Shown here one piece after another: positions 1 to 6,933 of a DNA stretch of 12,612 nt; the first letter of the stretch is position 1, and each line of letters begins with the position of its first letter. The notes beneath the pieces are model-generated. The model did no database searches. It was not told where the DNA came from and saw nothing but the letters and a program-made list of their open reading frames with translations. This stretch comes from Candidatus Sulfopaludibacter sp. SbA3 (GTDB lineage Bacteria; Acidobacteriota; Terriglobia; 20CM-2-55-15). Location of the stretch: NCBI GenBank assembly GCA_945861845.1, contig CAMAWS010000040.1, forward strand, positions 1 to 12,612, written 5' to 3'. Position numbers and translations under genes: made by a program.

Positions 1-84
1 CTCATTCGGCGCATAAATAAGAGCCATGTAGAGGGCAAAAACCATGAGCACCAGCGATGCAATTCCAAGAACTCTTGATGTCAT
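1..84 (-). CDS. ccmC: Cytochrome c maturation protein CcmC, N-terminal fragment (runs off the left edge)
   Basis: Only the first 28 codons are present. They read as a hydrophobic first transmembrane segment followed by YMALIYAPNE, which matches the start of CcmC/CcsA-type haem transport proteins, where a similar ALYxALxYAPTE stretch follows helix 1. The ATG at 84-82 lies 6 bases after a clear GGAGG (95-91) and immediately downstream of the ccmB stop codon (TGA at 88-86), so the start is well supported. CcmC is the membrane protein that works with CcmAB to load haem onto CcmE on the outer face of the membrane. The call rests on the short match plus position directly after ccmA and ccmB. The WWD domain that would confirm it lies outside the window. 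Confidence 0.8.
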   Translation of the reverse strand, partial: MTSRVLGIASLVLMVFALYMALIYAPNE

Positions 85-85
85 T

Positions 86-751
86 TCATTCCTCCACAAC
101 GAACTCGAAGACAAGATACGATACGACCAGGTACACAATACTAAACCCGCCCAGAAGGTACAGCCAAGAGGAGATTCCCTCCGTCTCGCCCGATAACACC
201 GCGCTGGTCGCCATCACAGCGGCCAGGATAACCGGCAGAGTCAGGGGAATCTGGAGTATCGGCAGCATGACTTCTTTCATTCGCGTATTGGCCGAAATCG
301 TCGACAGGATCGTGCCAACGGCCGCAAATGCAAGGGTCCCGAGAACCGATATACCAGCGATTTCCAGGAACTGCAGGTTGAATCGCAGGTTATAGAAAAG
401 GACGAAGACAGGCAGGATCATCGCTTCCGCGATGACCATGAATATGAAGTTGCTTGCGACTTTTCCAAGGTAGAGCGCTCCTCGGTCCAGCGGCGCCAGC
501 AGAAGCCCCTGGAGGCAGTCGTTGTCGATTTCGATCGACAGGGAACGGTTCAGGCCGAGAATGCCCGCAAAGGTGAAAGCCACCCAGAGAATCCCGGGAG
601 CTATGAGCGCCCTCTCGGCTCCCGAGGGCTGAAACGCAAAATTGAAGACCACCAGGACGAGGAGTCCGAACATCAGCATGGAGCTGATGGTTTCCTTGTT
701 GCGCATCTCGATAACGATGTCCTTGAAAACGATGGCAGAGAGCGGTTTCAC
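86..751 (-). CDS. ccmB: Haem ABC exporter membrane subunit CcmB
   Basis: This 221-residue protein is the expected length for CcmB and is built almost entirely of hydrophobic helices (about six), with the conserved N-terminal region reading KDIVIEMRNKETISSMLMFG. CcmB is the transmembrane partner of the CcmA ATPase. Together with CcmC they release haem-loaded CcmE. The start is GTG at 751-749, overlapping the ccmA stop (TGA, 750-748) by one GTGA junction, so translation is probably coupled. No strong Shine-Dalgarno sequence is seen just upstream, consistent with coupling. The mid-region IEIDNDCLQGLLLAPLDRGA is typical of the family and marks the cytoplasmic loop after the second or third helix. 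Recognition is by family sequence feel and by position between ccmA and ccmC, both of which agree. Confidence 0.93.
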   Translation of the reverse strand: MKPLSAIVFKDIVIEMRNKETISSMLMFGLLVLVVFNFAFQPSGAERALIAPGILWVAFTFAGILGLNRSLSIEIDNDCLQGLLLAPLDRGALYLGKVASNFIFMVIAEAMILPVFVLFYNLRFNLQFLEIAGISVLGTLAFAAVGTILSTISANTRMKEVMLPILQIPLTLPVILAAVMATSAVLSGETEGISSWLYLLGGFSIVYLVVSYLVFEFVVEE

Positions 752-1470
752 TGGGGAGTTCCCATCCGGACATACTCGGTATAGGCGTCTCGAACGGCTG
801 TGCCCCGGGAACTGCCATCGAAGACGATCTTGCCACGATCGATGATTGCAGCGCGCGTCGCGGCCCGCAGGCCGAGTTCGAGATCGTGCGTGGTAAGAAT
901 GATCGTCTTTCCTGCGCCGACGGCCTCATCGAGCATCGTGTTCAGCATTTCCACGGCGTTGGCGTCAAGGCCCGTGTAGGGCTCGTCCAGAAGTATCAGG
1001 GAGGGATCGTGCAGCATGACGCGCGCGATCCCAAGCCGCTGGTTCAGGCCGCGGGAAAAAGACCGGACGGGATCGTTCATCCTCCTCTTGAGGCCAACGC
1101 GGGTCAACAGGGCAGAAATACGGCTTTCCGCGTCGTGTATCCCATAGAGCCGGGCAAAGAAGCGCAGATTTTCAATAGGATTCAGGTCGCGATACAGATA
1201 GGTGTTGTGGGAAAGGAATCCGATCTGCCGCCGGACCGTCTCTGGTTGCTCCTTGATGTCGGCGCCACCAATGCGCAGGTTGCCGTGACTTGCACGCATC
1301 AACGTGGCGGCTATTTTCAGAAATGTCGTCTTGCCCGCGCCGTTACGTCCAAACAGCGCCACAAATTCGCTGCGCTGGAACGTGAGGGTAACGCCAGCCA
1401 GGGCAGTGAAGTGTCCAAAAGACTTTTGAATGTCTTCCGATTCAAGGGCGGGACTATCGCCGGCGTGCAT
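748..1470 (-). CDS. ccmA: Haem exporter ATP-binding subunit CcmA
   Basis: A 240-residue ABC ATPase. Walker A is GRNGAGKT at about residues 41-48, the signature region reads FSRGLNQR (138-145, a CcmA-like variant of LSGGQ), Walker B is LILLDEP (158-164) and the switch histidine is in TTHD (193-196). Length and motif spacing are normal for CcmA. The enzyme hydrolyses ATP in the cytoplasm to drive release of holo-CcmE from the CcmC complex. Its ATG (1470-1468) overlaps the stop of the upstream 117-aa gene in a TAATG junction, and its own stop overlaps the GTG of ccmB, so it sits in the middle of a translationally coupled operon. Generic ABC ATPases look similar. The CcmA assignment comes from the ccmB and ccmC neighbours downstream and the rest of the ccm set upstream. 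Confidence 0.95.
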   Translation of the reverse strand: MHAGDSPALESEDIQKSFGHFTALAGVTLTFQRSEFVALFGRNGAGKTTFLKIAATLMRASHGNLRIGGADIKEQPETVRRQIGFLSHNTYLYRDLNPIENLRFFARLYGIHDAESRISALLTRVGLKRRMNDPVRSFSRGLNQRLGIARVMLHDPSLILLDEPYTGLDANAVEMLNTMLDEAVGAGKTIILTTHDLELGLRAATRAAIIDRGKIVFDGSSRGTAVRDAYTEYVRMGTPQ

Positions 1471-1823
1471 TACCGGGCTTTCGCCGCCTGATTTCCAGCG
1501 CCCAGTTTTTCGAGAACCTTTGAAAGCCTATATTTGAGGTTCTTTAGTTCCTGTTTGTATTTTTGCGGTGAAATGGAATCCGCCTCTTTCCGGGATTCCA
1601 GGTCCGCGATCTCATCCAGGAGTTCTTCCCTGAGTTCGATCAGACCCTCACGCCCTTTCTGGCGCGCCACTGCTTCCTTCTGGAGCTGAATCGAATAACT
1701 GATGCTCCACAACAGAAATGCACTGAAGGCGATGATGATAAACCACGTGTGCGCACCCATGGGATTGGGTACATTTGCGGTTTGCGGGGTTTCCTGTGCA
1801 ATCTGGAGTAGGAGAAGCGTCAT
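1470..1823 (-). CDS. Small single-pass membrane protein of the ccm operon, CcmI-like coiled coil
   Basis: A 117-residue protein with a short N-terminal tail, one transmembrane helix (about residues 26-46) and a long charged helical region (50-107) likely to form a coiled coil. I do not recognise a named family. The helical part (residues about 70-107) aligns without gaps to residues of the 143-aa neighbour, sharing I-x-D-L-(E/D), a serine and a VL pair. That module resembles the region after the helices of CcmI, the apocytochrome chaperone. The N-terminal topology (a helix followed by a basic stretch) also recalls CcmD, which is otherwise absent from this window. The gene overlaps the 143-aa gene by ATGA (1823-1820) and ccmA by one base, so a role in cytochrome c maturation is a strong inference from context. 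The exact function is unknown. Confidence 0.85.
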   Translation of the reverse strand: MTLLLLQIAQETPQTANVPNPMGAHTWFIIIAFSAFLLWSISYSIQLQKEAVARQKGREGLIELREELLDEIADLESRKEADSISPQKYKQELKNLKYRLSKVLEKLGAGNQAAKAR

Positions 1824-2251
1824 TGCCCTATCAGTTTAGCTCCACACTCTGCACAAAACTTACTGGTGACAATGTTCTTTTCGCCACAGGAAGGACAAAG
1901 GGCGGGATCAACCTCACGGACGCCACCCTTGCGGGCTGAAACCTCACGACGGATCAATGCATCGAGATCCTGCGAAGATTCGATATTGTCGATCTCCTTC
2001 AGCACGAGAGATGCTTCTTCTGCCATTTCGGATCGTATCTTCTGGTGATCCTCGTCAGAGAGCTTTCCGCACTTGTGCTCAAAATCCAGGTCCTGGATGT
2101 TGCCAAGAATAATCTCTTTTTTCCGCTGAAGAAGGTCCCATTCGGTTTCTTCGATAATGGCGGATTCCAGGGTGTCGTCTTTGCTGAAAAGCGGTACGCA
2201 GATCGCGGCAAGTACGGCGCCGCCAAGCAAGCCGCAAAAAAGGTAAATCAT
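1820..2251 (-). CDS. Membrane-anchored zinc-ribbon protein with CcmI-like helical segment
   Basis: A 143-residue protein in three parts: an N-terminal transmembrane helix (about 2-20), a charged helical region (about 28-105) containing LGNIQDLDFEHKCGKLSDED, which resembles the post-membrane segment of CcmI (typically ELExDxxAGLLSEEEYxxxR), and a C-terminal zinc ribbon with two CxxC knuckles, CPSC and CAEC (about residues 118-136). The ATG (2251-2249) directly abuts the ccmH stop (TAG, 2254-2252) with no gap. CcmI and CcmH in proteobacteria present apocytochrome to the haem lyase. Position right after ccmH suggests the same job here. The zinc ribbon is not part of proteobacterial CcmI and would lie in the cytoplasm or the periplasm depending on topology, which I cannot decide from sequence. 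Product naming is therefore descriptive. Confidence 0.87.
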   Translation of the reverse strand: MIYLFCGLLGGAVLAAICVPLFSKDDTLESAIIEETEWDLLQRKKEIILGNIQDLDFEHKCGKLSDEDHQKIRSEMAEEASLVLKEIDNIESSQDLDALIRREVSARKGGVREVDPALCPSCGEKNIVTSKFCAECGAKLIGQ

Positions 2252-2722
2252 CTAGTCTTCCGGTGTGTAGTTATCGAGTTCTTCCTGCAGGCGTTTGTGG
2301 TGCTTCGATGTGTCGATATCGGGCTGCGCGCCTTGTTCCGGCGAGCGAGCCTTCCACCGCCGCGCCACTAACGCGACAGCCAAAATTCCGATACCCAGCG
2401 CCACAAAAGGCATGATCCACACCGACAGATTGAAACCTGAAGTTGGCGGAGCCGCAAGCACGCGAAGGCCGTATTTGTCCGCGAAAGCCGGCAGGATCTC
2501 CGCCTGGGTCTTGCCTTCATCCAGCATCTTTGCGACTTCATCCTGCATGGGACCCCGCGTGGGGCAGTTGAGGTGATTGCAGGTCGCCAGCAGTTGATTG
2601 CAGCCGCACATGCAGATCATGTTATTGCTGACTTCCTTGATGCGCTCTCGATCCGCCGCAAGGGCGAAGGGAGCGGTCAGGACCAGCAGAACGAGCAGCA
2701 GTTTACGTCGTGTGTTGTTCAA
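2252..2722 (-). CDS. ccmH: Cytochrome c maturation thiol protein CcmH (CcmH/CycL/NrfF family)
   Basis: A 156-residue protein with a signal peptide or signal anchor (about residues 1-22, ending ALA), a soluble three-helix domain and a C-terminal transmembrane helix (about 101-121), the architecture of CcmH. CcmH reduces or holds the CXXCH cysteines of apocytochromes for haem ligation. The usual LRCxxC motif is replaced by an MICMCGCNQ cluster with further cysteines at about 48 and 53, five in all (37, 39, 41, 48, 53). The start is TTG at 2722-2720, preceded by a strong purine-rich GGAGGAG about 10 bases upstream. The first 20 bases overlap the 3' end of ccmF. It abuts the 143-aa gene downstream. 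The family call is firm; which cysteines are redox-active is not. Confidence 0.92.
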   Translation of the reverse strand: MNNTRRKLLLVLLVLTAPFALAADRERIKEVSNNMICMCGCNQLLATCNHLNCPTRGPMQDEVAKMLDEGKTQAEILPAFADKYGLRVLAAPPTSGFNLSVWIMPFVALGIGILAVALVARRWKARSPEQGAQPDIDTSKHHKRLQEELDNYTPED

Positions 2723-4748
2723 CTTCTCTTCTCTCCTCCACCCGATTTACCGGTGAAGTTCGCGGGGCGGATTTCTTGTTCGGCAACATCGCGATCAAGG
2801 TGCCCAGGCCTAAAATGATCCCGCCAATCCAGACCCACGCAACCAGCGGATTCAGGTAGACCTGCATGACCGCCTTCTTTCCGTCCGGCGCCGAGCCTGC
2901 AAACACCACGTAGAGATCTTCCTTTAGAGTCGACCAGATGGCCACCTCGGTTGTTGGCTGGCCGCTGGAAGTGTAGAAGCGGCGCTCGGGATAAAGGACC
3001 CCGACCTTCTCGCCGTTCTCAAACAGGCTGATTGTCGCCTTGCTGGTGGTGTAGTTCGGCATTTCTTCGATTGCGAGTTTATCCATGCGAAGCGTGTACT
3101 GCCGCATCGTGATGGTTTCGCCAATACCGGTCTCGGACTGTGTGTCGGTGGTAAATGCCTGTCCGGACCAGCCGAGAAACAAGAGAACAAAACCAAAATG
3201 CACAATGTAGCCGCCATAACGCCGGGTATTTCGAAGCGTGAGGTTCACGACAGCCTCAACGAAATTCTCGCCGCTTCCAACGCTCCGCGCGCGCGCGCCT
3301 TTATAGAATTCGCGGCCGATTGTGAGTGATACAAAGATGCACATGACAAGAGAGAGCCAGGCGTAGAAGTGATCCACTCCAAGAAAGAAGAGACCGACAC
3401 CCGAGGCGAGGGCAATGCCCGCAGGCCACAGGAAATTCCGTTTCAAGCTGTTCGTCGATGCCTTCCGCCAGGCGAGGAGCGGCCCGACGCCGGTGAGGAA
3501 CAACAGGAAGATCGCAATCGGCACATTCACTCGATTAAAGAATGGCGGGCCGACAGTGACTTTCACGCCGCCACCCATCCATTCAGGCGCAGCCTCCGAG
3601 ATGACCGGGAAAATGGTTCCCCAGAAAACTGCAAAGCAGGAAGCCAGCAGGATCAGGTTGTTGAACATGAAACTGCTTTCGCGCGAAACAAGCGATTCCA
3701 TCTGGTTGTCGCTCTTCAGGTAGTTGAGCCGATCCAGGAGGAGATACAAGGAACCGGACAATCCAACGACAATGAACGCGAGAAAATACCCGCCGATTGG
3801 CGACTGCGCGAAGGCGTGAACGGACGATACCAGGCCGCTGCGCGTGAGGAATGTTCCGAAGATGCACATGACGTAGGTCAGGATGATCAACACCATGTTC
3901 CAGACCTTCATCATTCCCTTTTTTTCCTGAACCATCACGGAATGCAGGTACGCCGTTGCGATCAGCCAAGGCATGAGCGATGCGTTTTCGACCGGATCCC
4001 ACCCCCAGAAACCGCCCCAGCCCAGTTCGACGTATGCCCATTTTCCACCGAGCAAAATGCCGGTCCCGAGGAAGAACCATGCAACCATCGTCCATCGGCG
4101 CGTTGTGCGGATCCATGTGTCTCCGAGTTGCCGGCTCGCCATGGCTGCAATCGCAAAAGCAAACGGCACGGCAAAACCGACGAAGCCGAGATAGAGAATC
4201 GGCGGATGGATCACCATCAGGATGTATTGCAGCAAGGGATTAAGACCGGCCCCATCTTGCGGCACAAACAGCGCGTTGACTCCGCCAGGTTGCAGGACGA
4301 CCACCTGATTGAACGGGTTAACGACGAACAGGTTCATCGCCGTAAAAAAGAGACCCGACGACATCAGCACAGCGGTGACGTAGGGCATCATTGCCGTGTG
4401 CTTGCGCCAGTTCTGGAAGATCACAAGTGCTGAATAGACTGTGAGCAGCCATCCCCAGAACAGGAGCGACCCTTCCTGCCCGCCCCAGACCGCGCTGATT
4501 TTGAAGTAGACCGGAAGATCGCGATTGGAGTGCTCCGCGATGTAGTTTATCGAGAAGTCATCAATCAGGAAGAGGTAGGTCAGACTGACGATCGACATTG
4601 TGACACACGCAAACACGCCGATTGCGGCGTTGCGCCCGCTCGCAATCAGCTTATCGCTCTTGAGCCGGATCCCGAGCAGTGACGCCACAATCGAGTACGC
4701 AGCCACAACTACACTCAGGGCCAGCGCGAATTGCCCGACCTGCGCCAT
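2703..4748 (-). CDS. ccmF: Cytochrome c haem lyase CcmF
   Basis: A 681-residue polytopic membrane protein of normal CcmF length. It carries the family stretch AVWGGQEGSLLFW (about 86-98), the WWD haem-handling motif GWGGFWGWDPVEN (about 243-255), and histidines in the positions expected for haem ligands: HPP at 181, LHS at 269, SVHAFA at 311 and VHFGF at 517. The C-terminal part (about 535-630) is a soluble beta-rich domain followed by a last transmembrane helix, as in the family. CcmF attaches haem from CcmE to apocytochrome CXXCH motifs. The ATG lies 3 bases after the ccmE stop, with GGAG 8 bases upstream inside the ccmE end. The 3' end overlaps ccmH by 20 bases. A long ORF on the opposite strand inside this gene is a shadow. 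Confidence 0.97.
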   Translation of the reverse strand: MAQVGQFALALSVVVAAYSIVASLLGIRLKSDKLIASGRNAAIGVFACVTMSIVSLTYLFLIDDFSINYIAEHSNRDLPVYFKISAVWGGQEGSLLFWGWLLTVYSALVIFQNWRKHTAMMPYVTAVLMSSGLFFTAMNLFVVNPFNQVVVLQPGGVNALFVPQDGAGLNPLLQYILMVIHPPILYLGFVGFAVPFAFAIAAMASRQLGDTWIRTTRRWTMVAWFFLGTGILLGGKWAYVELGWGGFWGWDPVENASLMPWLIATAYLHSVMVQEKKGMMKVWNMVLIILTYVMCIFGTFLTRSGLVSSVHAFAQSPIGGYFLAFIVVGLSGSLYLLLDRLNYLKSDNQMESLVSRESSFMFNNLILLASCFAVFWGTIFPVISEAAPEWMGGGVKVTVGPPFFNRVNVPIAIFLLFLTGVGPLLAWRKASTNSLKRNFLWPAGIALASGVGLFFLGVDHFYAWLSLVMCIFVSLTIGREFYKGARARSVGSGENFVEAVVNLTLRNTRRYGGYIVHFGFVLLFLGWSGQAFTTDTQSETGIGETITMRQYTLRMDKLAIEEMPNYTTSKATISLFENGEKVGVLYPERRFYTSSGQPTTEVAIWSTLKEDLYVVFAGSAPDGKKAVMQVYLNPLVAWVWIGGIILGLGTLIAMLPNKKSAPRTSPVNRVEERREVEQHTT

Positions 4749-4751
4749 TAG

Positions 4752-5177
4752 TTATTCTCCAAAGTTTTGCGTTACAGCACCGGCTGCGGCTTCCTTCTCG
4801 TACTTGGAAGCGCACTTCGCTTGCAGTCCTGTTGCCGTGAAGAGTCCGTCGCGTCCGTACTTGCCATCGACGACCGCGGTGGCATAGTCGCGGAAAGTAT
4901 CGGGAAGGGGATCGGTTCCAATATATGTCACCGACATTGTGTTGCCTTCATGCTGGATGTCGAATTTGACTGCCGTACCTTCCCTCACGATAGTGTGGGG
5001 AACCACGTCACCAGAGACTCTCAGCCTCTTGTCGTAGTAGGAATCCTTCTTGGCGTAAAGCTCAGTGACGGTTTGGAAGTAGGCCATGCTCTCGGTGAAA
5101 CCCGAAAAAGCAAGGAAAGCAACGGTGACGACAATAACCGCGGAACCGACAACAAACTTAAGTTGTTTGCGTTTCAT
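4752..5177 (-). CDS. ccmE: Haem chaperone CcmE, CXXXY variant
   Basis: A 141-residue protein with an N-terminal membrane anchor (about residues 8-27) and an OB-fold beta domain, the CcmE architecture. Recognisable family segments are VTELYAKKDSYYDKRLRVSG and the flexible C-terminal segment LQAKCASKYEKE. In the classical protein the haem-binding residue is the histidine of LAKHxxxY. Here the same position is cysteine (C122, with Y126), giving the CXXXY form known from archaea and some bacteria (System I*). The protein carries haem covalently from CcmC to CcmF on the outer side of the membrane. It is the first gene of the operon, with GAGGT 6 bases before the ATG and a good promoter about 30-60 bases upstream. 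Confidence 0.93.
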   Translation of the reverse strand: MKRKQLKFVVGSAVIVVTVAFLAFSGFTESMAYFQTVTELYAKKDSYYDKRLRVSGDVVPHTIVREGTAVKFDIQHEGNTMSVTYIGTDPLPDTFRDYATAVVDGKYGRDGLFTATGLQAKCASKYEKEAAAGAVTQNFGE

Positions 5178-5205
5178 TGATTTACCTCTGCAAAAAATCT
5201 TTTGG

Positions 5206-5235
5206 AGTATAGCACTTTGAAAGTAGAAATGTCAT
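5206..5235 (-). promoter_or_regulatory. Predicted sigma70-type promoter of the ccm operon
   Basis: On the minus strand the sequence reads ATGACA (5235-5230, 5 of 6 to TTGACA), an 18-base spacer, then TATACT (5211-5206, 5 of 6 to TATAAT). The -10 box is preceded by TGC, making an extended -10. The expected transcript start is near 5199, leaving a leader of about 22 bases that contains GAGGT before the ccmE ATG. The element fills most of the 69-base gap to the divergent aminotransferase gene. Confidence 0.6.
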
Positions 5236-5238
5236 AAT
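5233..5238 (+). promoter_or_regulatory. Candidate -10 box for the divergent aminotransferase
   Basis: CATAAT (5 of 6 to TATAAT) ends 8 bases before the ATG at 5247. No Shine-Dalgarno sequence is visible upstream of that ATG, and no clear -35 was found. A start near 5245 would give an essentially leaderless mRNA. The box overlaps the -35 box of the ccm promoter on the other strand, so the two promoters could interfere. Confidence 0.35.
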
Positions 5239-5246
5239 TCGCAGCC

Positions 5247-6401
5247 ATGAGTTCCCGAGTCTCACGTCGCAGATTCATCGCCGGCCTGGCTGCGGCGCTC
5301 GGCGGCGCCGGGACTCGTCCAGCCCTTGAGTTGTCGGCAGCCCCGCAACGCGCCGATGCGGAAAAACCCGCTAATAATTACGATACACTCGCCAAGCTCG
5401 CCAGCAACGAAAATCCTTACGGACCTTCCGAAGCTGTGAAGAAAGCGATGAGCGATGCGGCGAAGTACGCCAACCGCTACATGTATCCTGACGGTGGAAT
5501 TGCAGAGGCTATCGCAGACTTCCATGGCGTAGGCTCGGAGAACGTCATTCTCGGAGCCGGCTCGGGCGAGATCCTCAAGGTCGCTGACGACACGTTCCTG
5601 CGTGAGCGCCGCAAACTTGTGGGGCCAAGTCCGACCTACGAATCGGTATACCTATACGCAACCAACAGCAATGCGGAGGCGTTCGAAATACCTCTGGTGA
5701 AGGCTCGCGGGTATGCTGTCGATATCAGGACCATGATCACTGTCACTTTGCAGAACTATCGCGACGTAGGCCTGGTCTATATCTGCAACCCCAACAATCC
5801 GACTGGAAAGATCATTCCCAAGAACGACATCCGTTTGCTCGTGGACAGCATCCCGGACGAAATCCCGATCGTAATTGACGAGGCCTACCATCACTATGTC
5901 GACAATCCTCAGTACGAGGAGTCCATCCATTATGTGAAGGAAGGACGCAATGTCATTGTTACCCGCACTTTCTCGAAGATGGCCGCTCTTGCAGGCATGC
6001 GGCTCGGCTACGGCATTGCGCCGAAAGCCCTCATCGACGAGATGCTCCCCTTCGCTCTATACAGCCTCAACGCACCGGTGAAATATGGCGGTGTCGCCGC
6101 ATTGAAGGACAAGGCCTACGAAAGCCGGGTTCGCCAGCTCAATAAGCGAATTCGCGACAACACGACAAAAGAACTCGTCACCATGGGGTGGGAGGTCATT
6201 CCCTCTGACGCCAGTTTCTTCATGGTTAACGTGGGCCGCGACGTAGGCTCCCTGGTCGAAGACTTTCACCAGAAGGGCATCCTGGTCGGACGCAAATTCT
6301 CGCCAATGGATGAATGGCTCCGCGTTTCAGTTGGCACCGAAGTTGAAATGAACCGATTCATCCGCGTCTTCAAAGAATTGCTCGGCGCCAGAAAAACATA
6401 G
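5247..6401 (+). CDS. Tat-signal PLP-dependent aminotransferase, histidinol-phosphate aminotransferase fold
   Basis: A 384-residue fold-type I PLP enzyme closest in pattern to HisC. Visible motifs are LASNENPYGPS (about 51-61), the NPNNPTG loop (181-187), DEAY (211-214), the Schiff-base lysine in TFSKMAALAG (K244) with the phosphate-binding arginine in GMRLGY, and the C-terminal substrate arginine in EWLRVSVG. The N-terminus reads SRRRFIAGLAAALGGAG, a twin-arginine signal followed by a hydrophobic stretch, so the enzyme is predicted to be exported folded with its cofactor. HisC converts histidinol phosphate and glutamate in histidine synthesis, which is cytoplasmic. An exported copy therefore probably acts on another substrate, and I give no gene symbol. 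It stands alone, divergent from ccmE. Confidence 0.92.
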   Translation: MSSRVSRRRFIAGLAAALGGAGTRPALELSAAPQRADAEKPANNYDTLAKLASNENPYGPSEAVKKAMSDAAKYANRYMYPDGGIAEAIADFHGVGSENVILGAGSGEILKVADDTFLRERRKLVGPSPTYESVYLYATNSNAEAFEIPLVKARGYAVDIRTMITVTLQNYRDVGLVYICNPNNPTGKIIPKNDIRLLVDSIPDEIPIVIDEAYHHYVDNPQYEESIHYVKEGRNVIVTRTFSKMAALAGMRLGYGIAPKALIDEMLPFALYSLNAPVKYGGVAALKDKAYESRVRQLNKRIRDNTTKELVTMGWEVIPSDASFFMVNVGRDVGSLVEDFHQKGILVGRKFSPMDEWLRVSVGTEVEMNRFIRVFKELLGARKT

Positions 6402-6458
6402 ACGTCTCTCGCTAAGGAATGCCTTCCTGAGCCGCGACACATGCAGGGCCACTCTGGA

Positions 6459-6478
6459 AAGCGCTCGTGAGGGCGCTT
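6459..6478. terminator. Hairpin between convergent genes, possible bidirectional terminator
   Basis: An 8-pair stem (6459-6466 with 6471-6478, one G-U pair) closed by a GUGA tetraloop of the GNRA class. It lies between the end of the aminotransferase (6401) and the VKOR stop (6483), where terminators for both strands are expected. Neither side has a run of T after the stem, so it is a weak intrinsic terminator at best. Confidence 0.4.
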
Positions 6479-6482
6479 ACGG

Positions 6483-6899
6483 CTAGACTGTATTTGCGAC
6501 CGTTTTTGGCGAGCGGATAACGAGCACGAAGATTGCTGTCACGATAACGGCTGACCCCAGGCAATATTCGCAATATGCGTTCAGGACAAACGCCTGGATT
6601 CCGACAAGACCAATCGAAATCACAAAAGCGGCTACTACCGGCCACAGCAGCCACCTCAGCAGCCCGATCGAGCCGAACAACGCGAATATCGCGCAACTGA
6701 ATACGGCGATGTAAAAGAGAAATCCAAACCACGAAATAGGAATACCGGCCAGTTCCGAATAGGCGCTTGTGAGCACGTCGTTGCAGCCTTTGGTTATATG
6801 GCAGGGAATGGGGCCGGCATCTCTCTTTAATGAGAGATAGAGCGAATCGATCATTCCCGTAAAAGATAGAAGTGCGAGCGCAATTCCACGAACGTTCAT
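6483..6899 (-). CDS. Vitamin K epoxide reductase (VKOR) family membrane oxidoreductase
   Basis: From the ATG at 6899 this is a 138-residue protein with four or five membrane helices. It has the VKOR pattern: a loop pair CHITKGC (about C33 and C39), a serine in SAYSELAGIPISWFG, and the quinone-proximal CEYC (about C110 to C113). VKOR passes electrons from a thioredoxin-like partner to quinone and so regenerates disulfide-forming oxidant, replacing DsbB in many bacteria. An upstream in-frame TTG at 6980 would give 165 residues but overlaps the dsbA-like gene by 47 bases and adds a polar basic tail. The ATG just before the first helix is preferred, although no good Shine-Dalgarno is seen. It follows the DsbA-like gene by 34 bases, a functional pairing that is common and sometimes fused. 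Confidence 0.88.
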   Translation of the reverse strand: MNVRGIALALLSFTGMIDSLYLSLKRDAGPIPCHITKGCNDVLTSAYSELAGIPISWFGFLFYIAVFSCAIFALFGSIGLLRWLLWPVVAAFVISIGLVGIQAFVLNAYCEYCLGSAVIVTAIFVLVIRSPKTVANTV

Positions 6900-6933
6900 T
6901 ATCTTGATGGCTGGGCCCTGTTCCCGTGCCTGG

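Noticed and set aside
390..929. A 179-aa minus-strand ORF in another frame over ccmB and ccmA
   Set aside because: It is in a shifted frame over two motif-supported genes and is rich in arginine, serine and proline, as out-of-frame reading of GC-rich DNA usually is.
886..1491. A 201-aa plus-strand ORF across ccmA
   Set aside because: It is antisense to the ABC ATPase with all its motifs; no ribosome site and no domain were seen.
3284..3300. Alternating CG run inside ccmF
   Set aside because: It encodes an alternating Ala-Arg stretch in a cytoplasmic loop; nothing else supports a repeat function.
3369..4433. A 354-aa ORF on the plus strand across ccmF
   Set aside because: It lies fully inside a well supported ccmF on the other strand, is low in hydrophobic residues and very rich in charged residues and glutamine, and resembles no family. 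It is a shadow of the codon bias.
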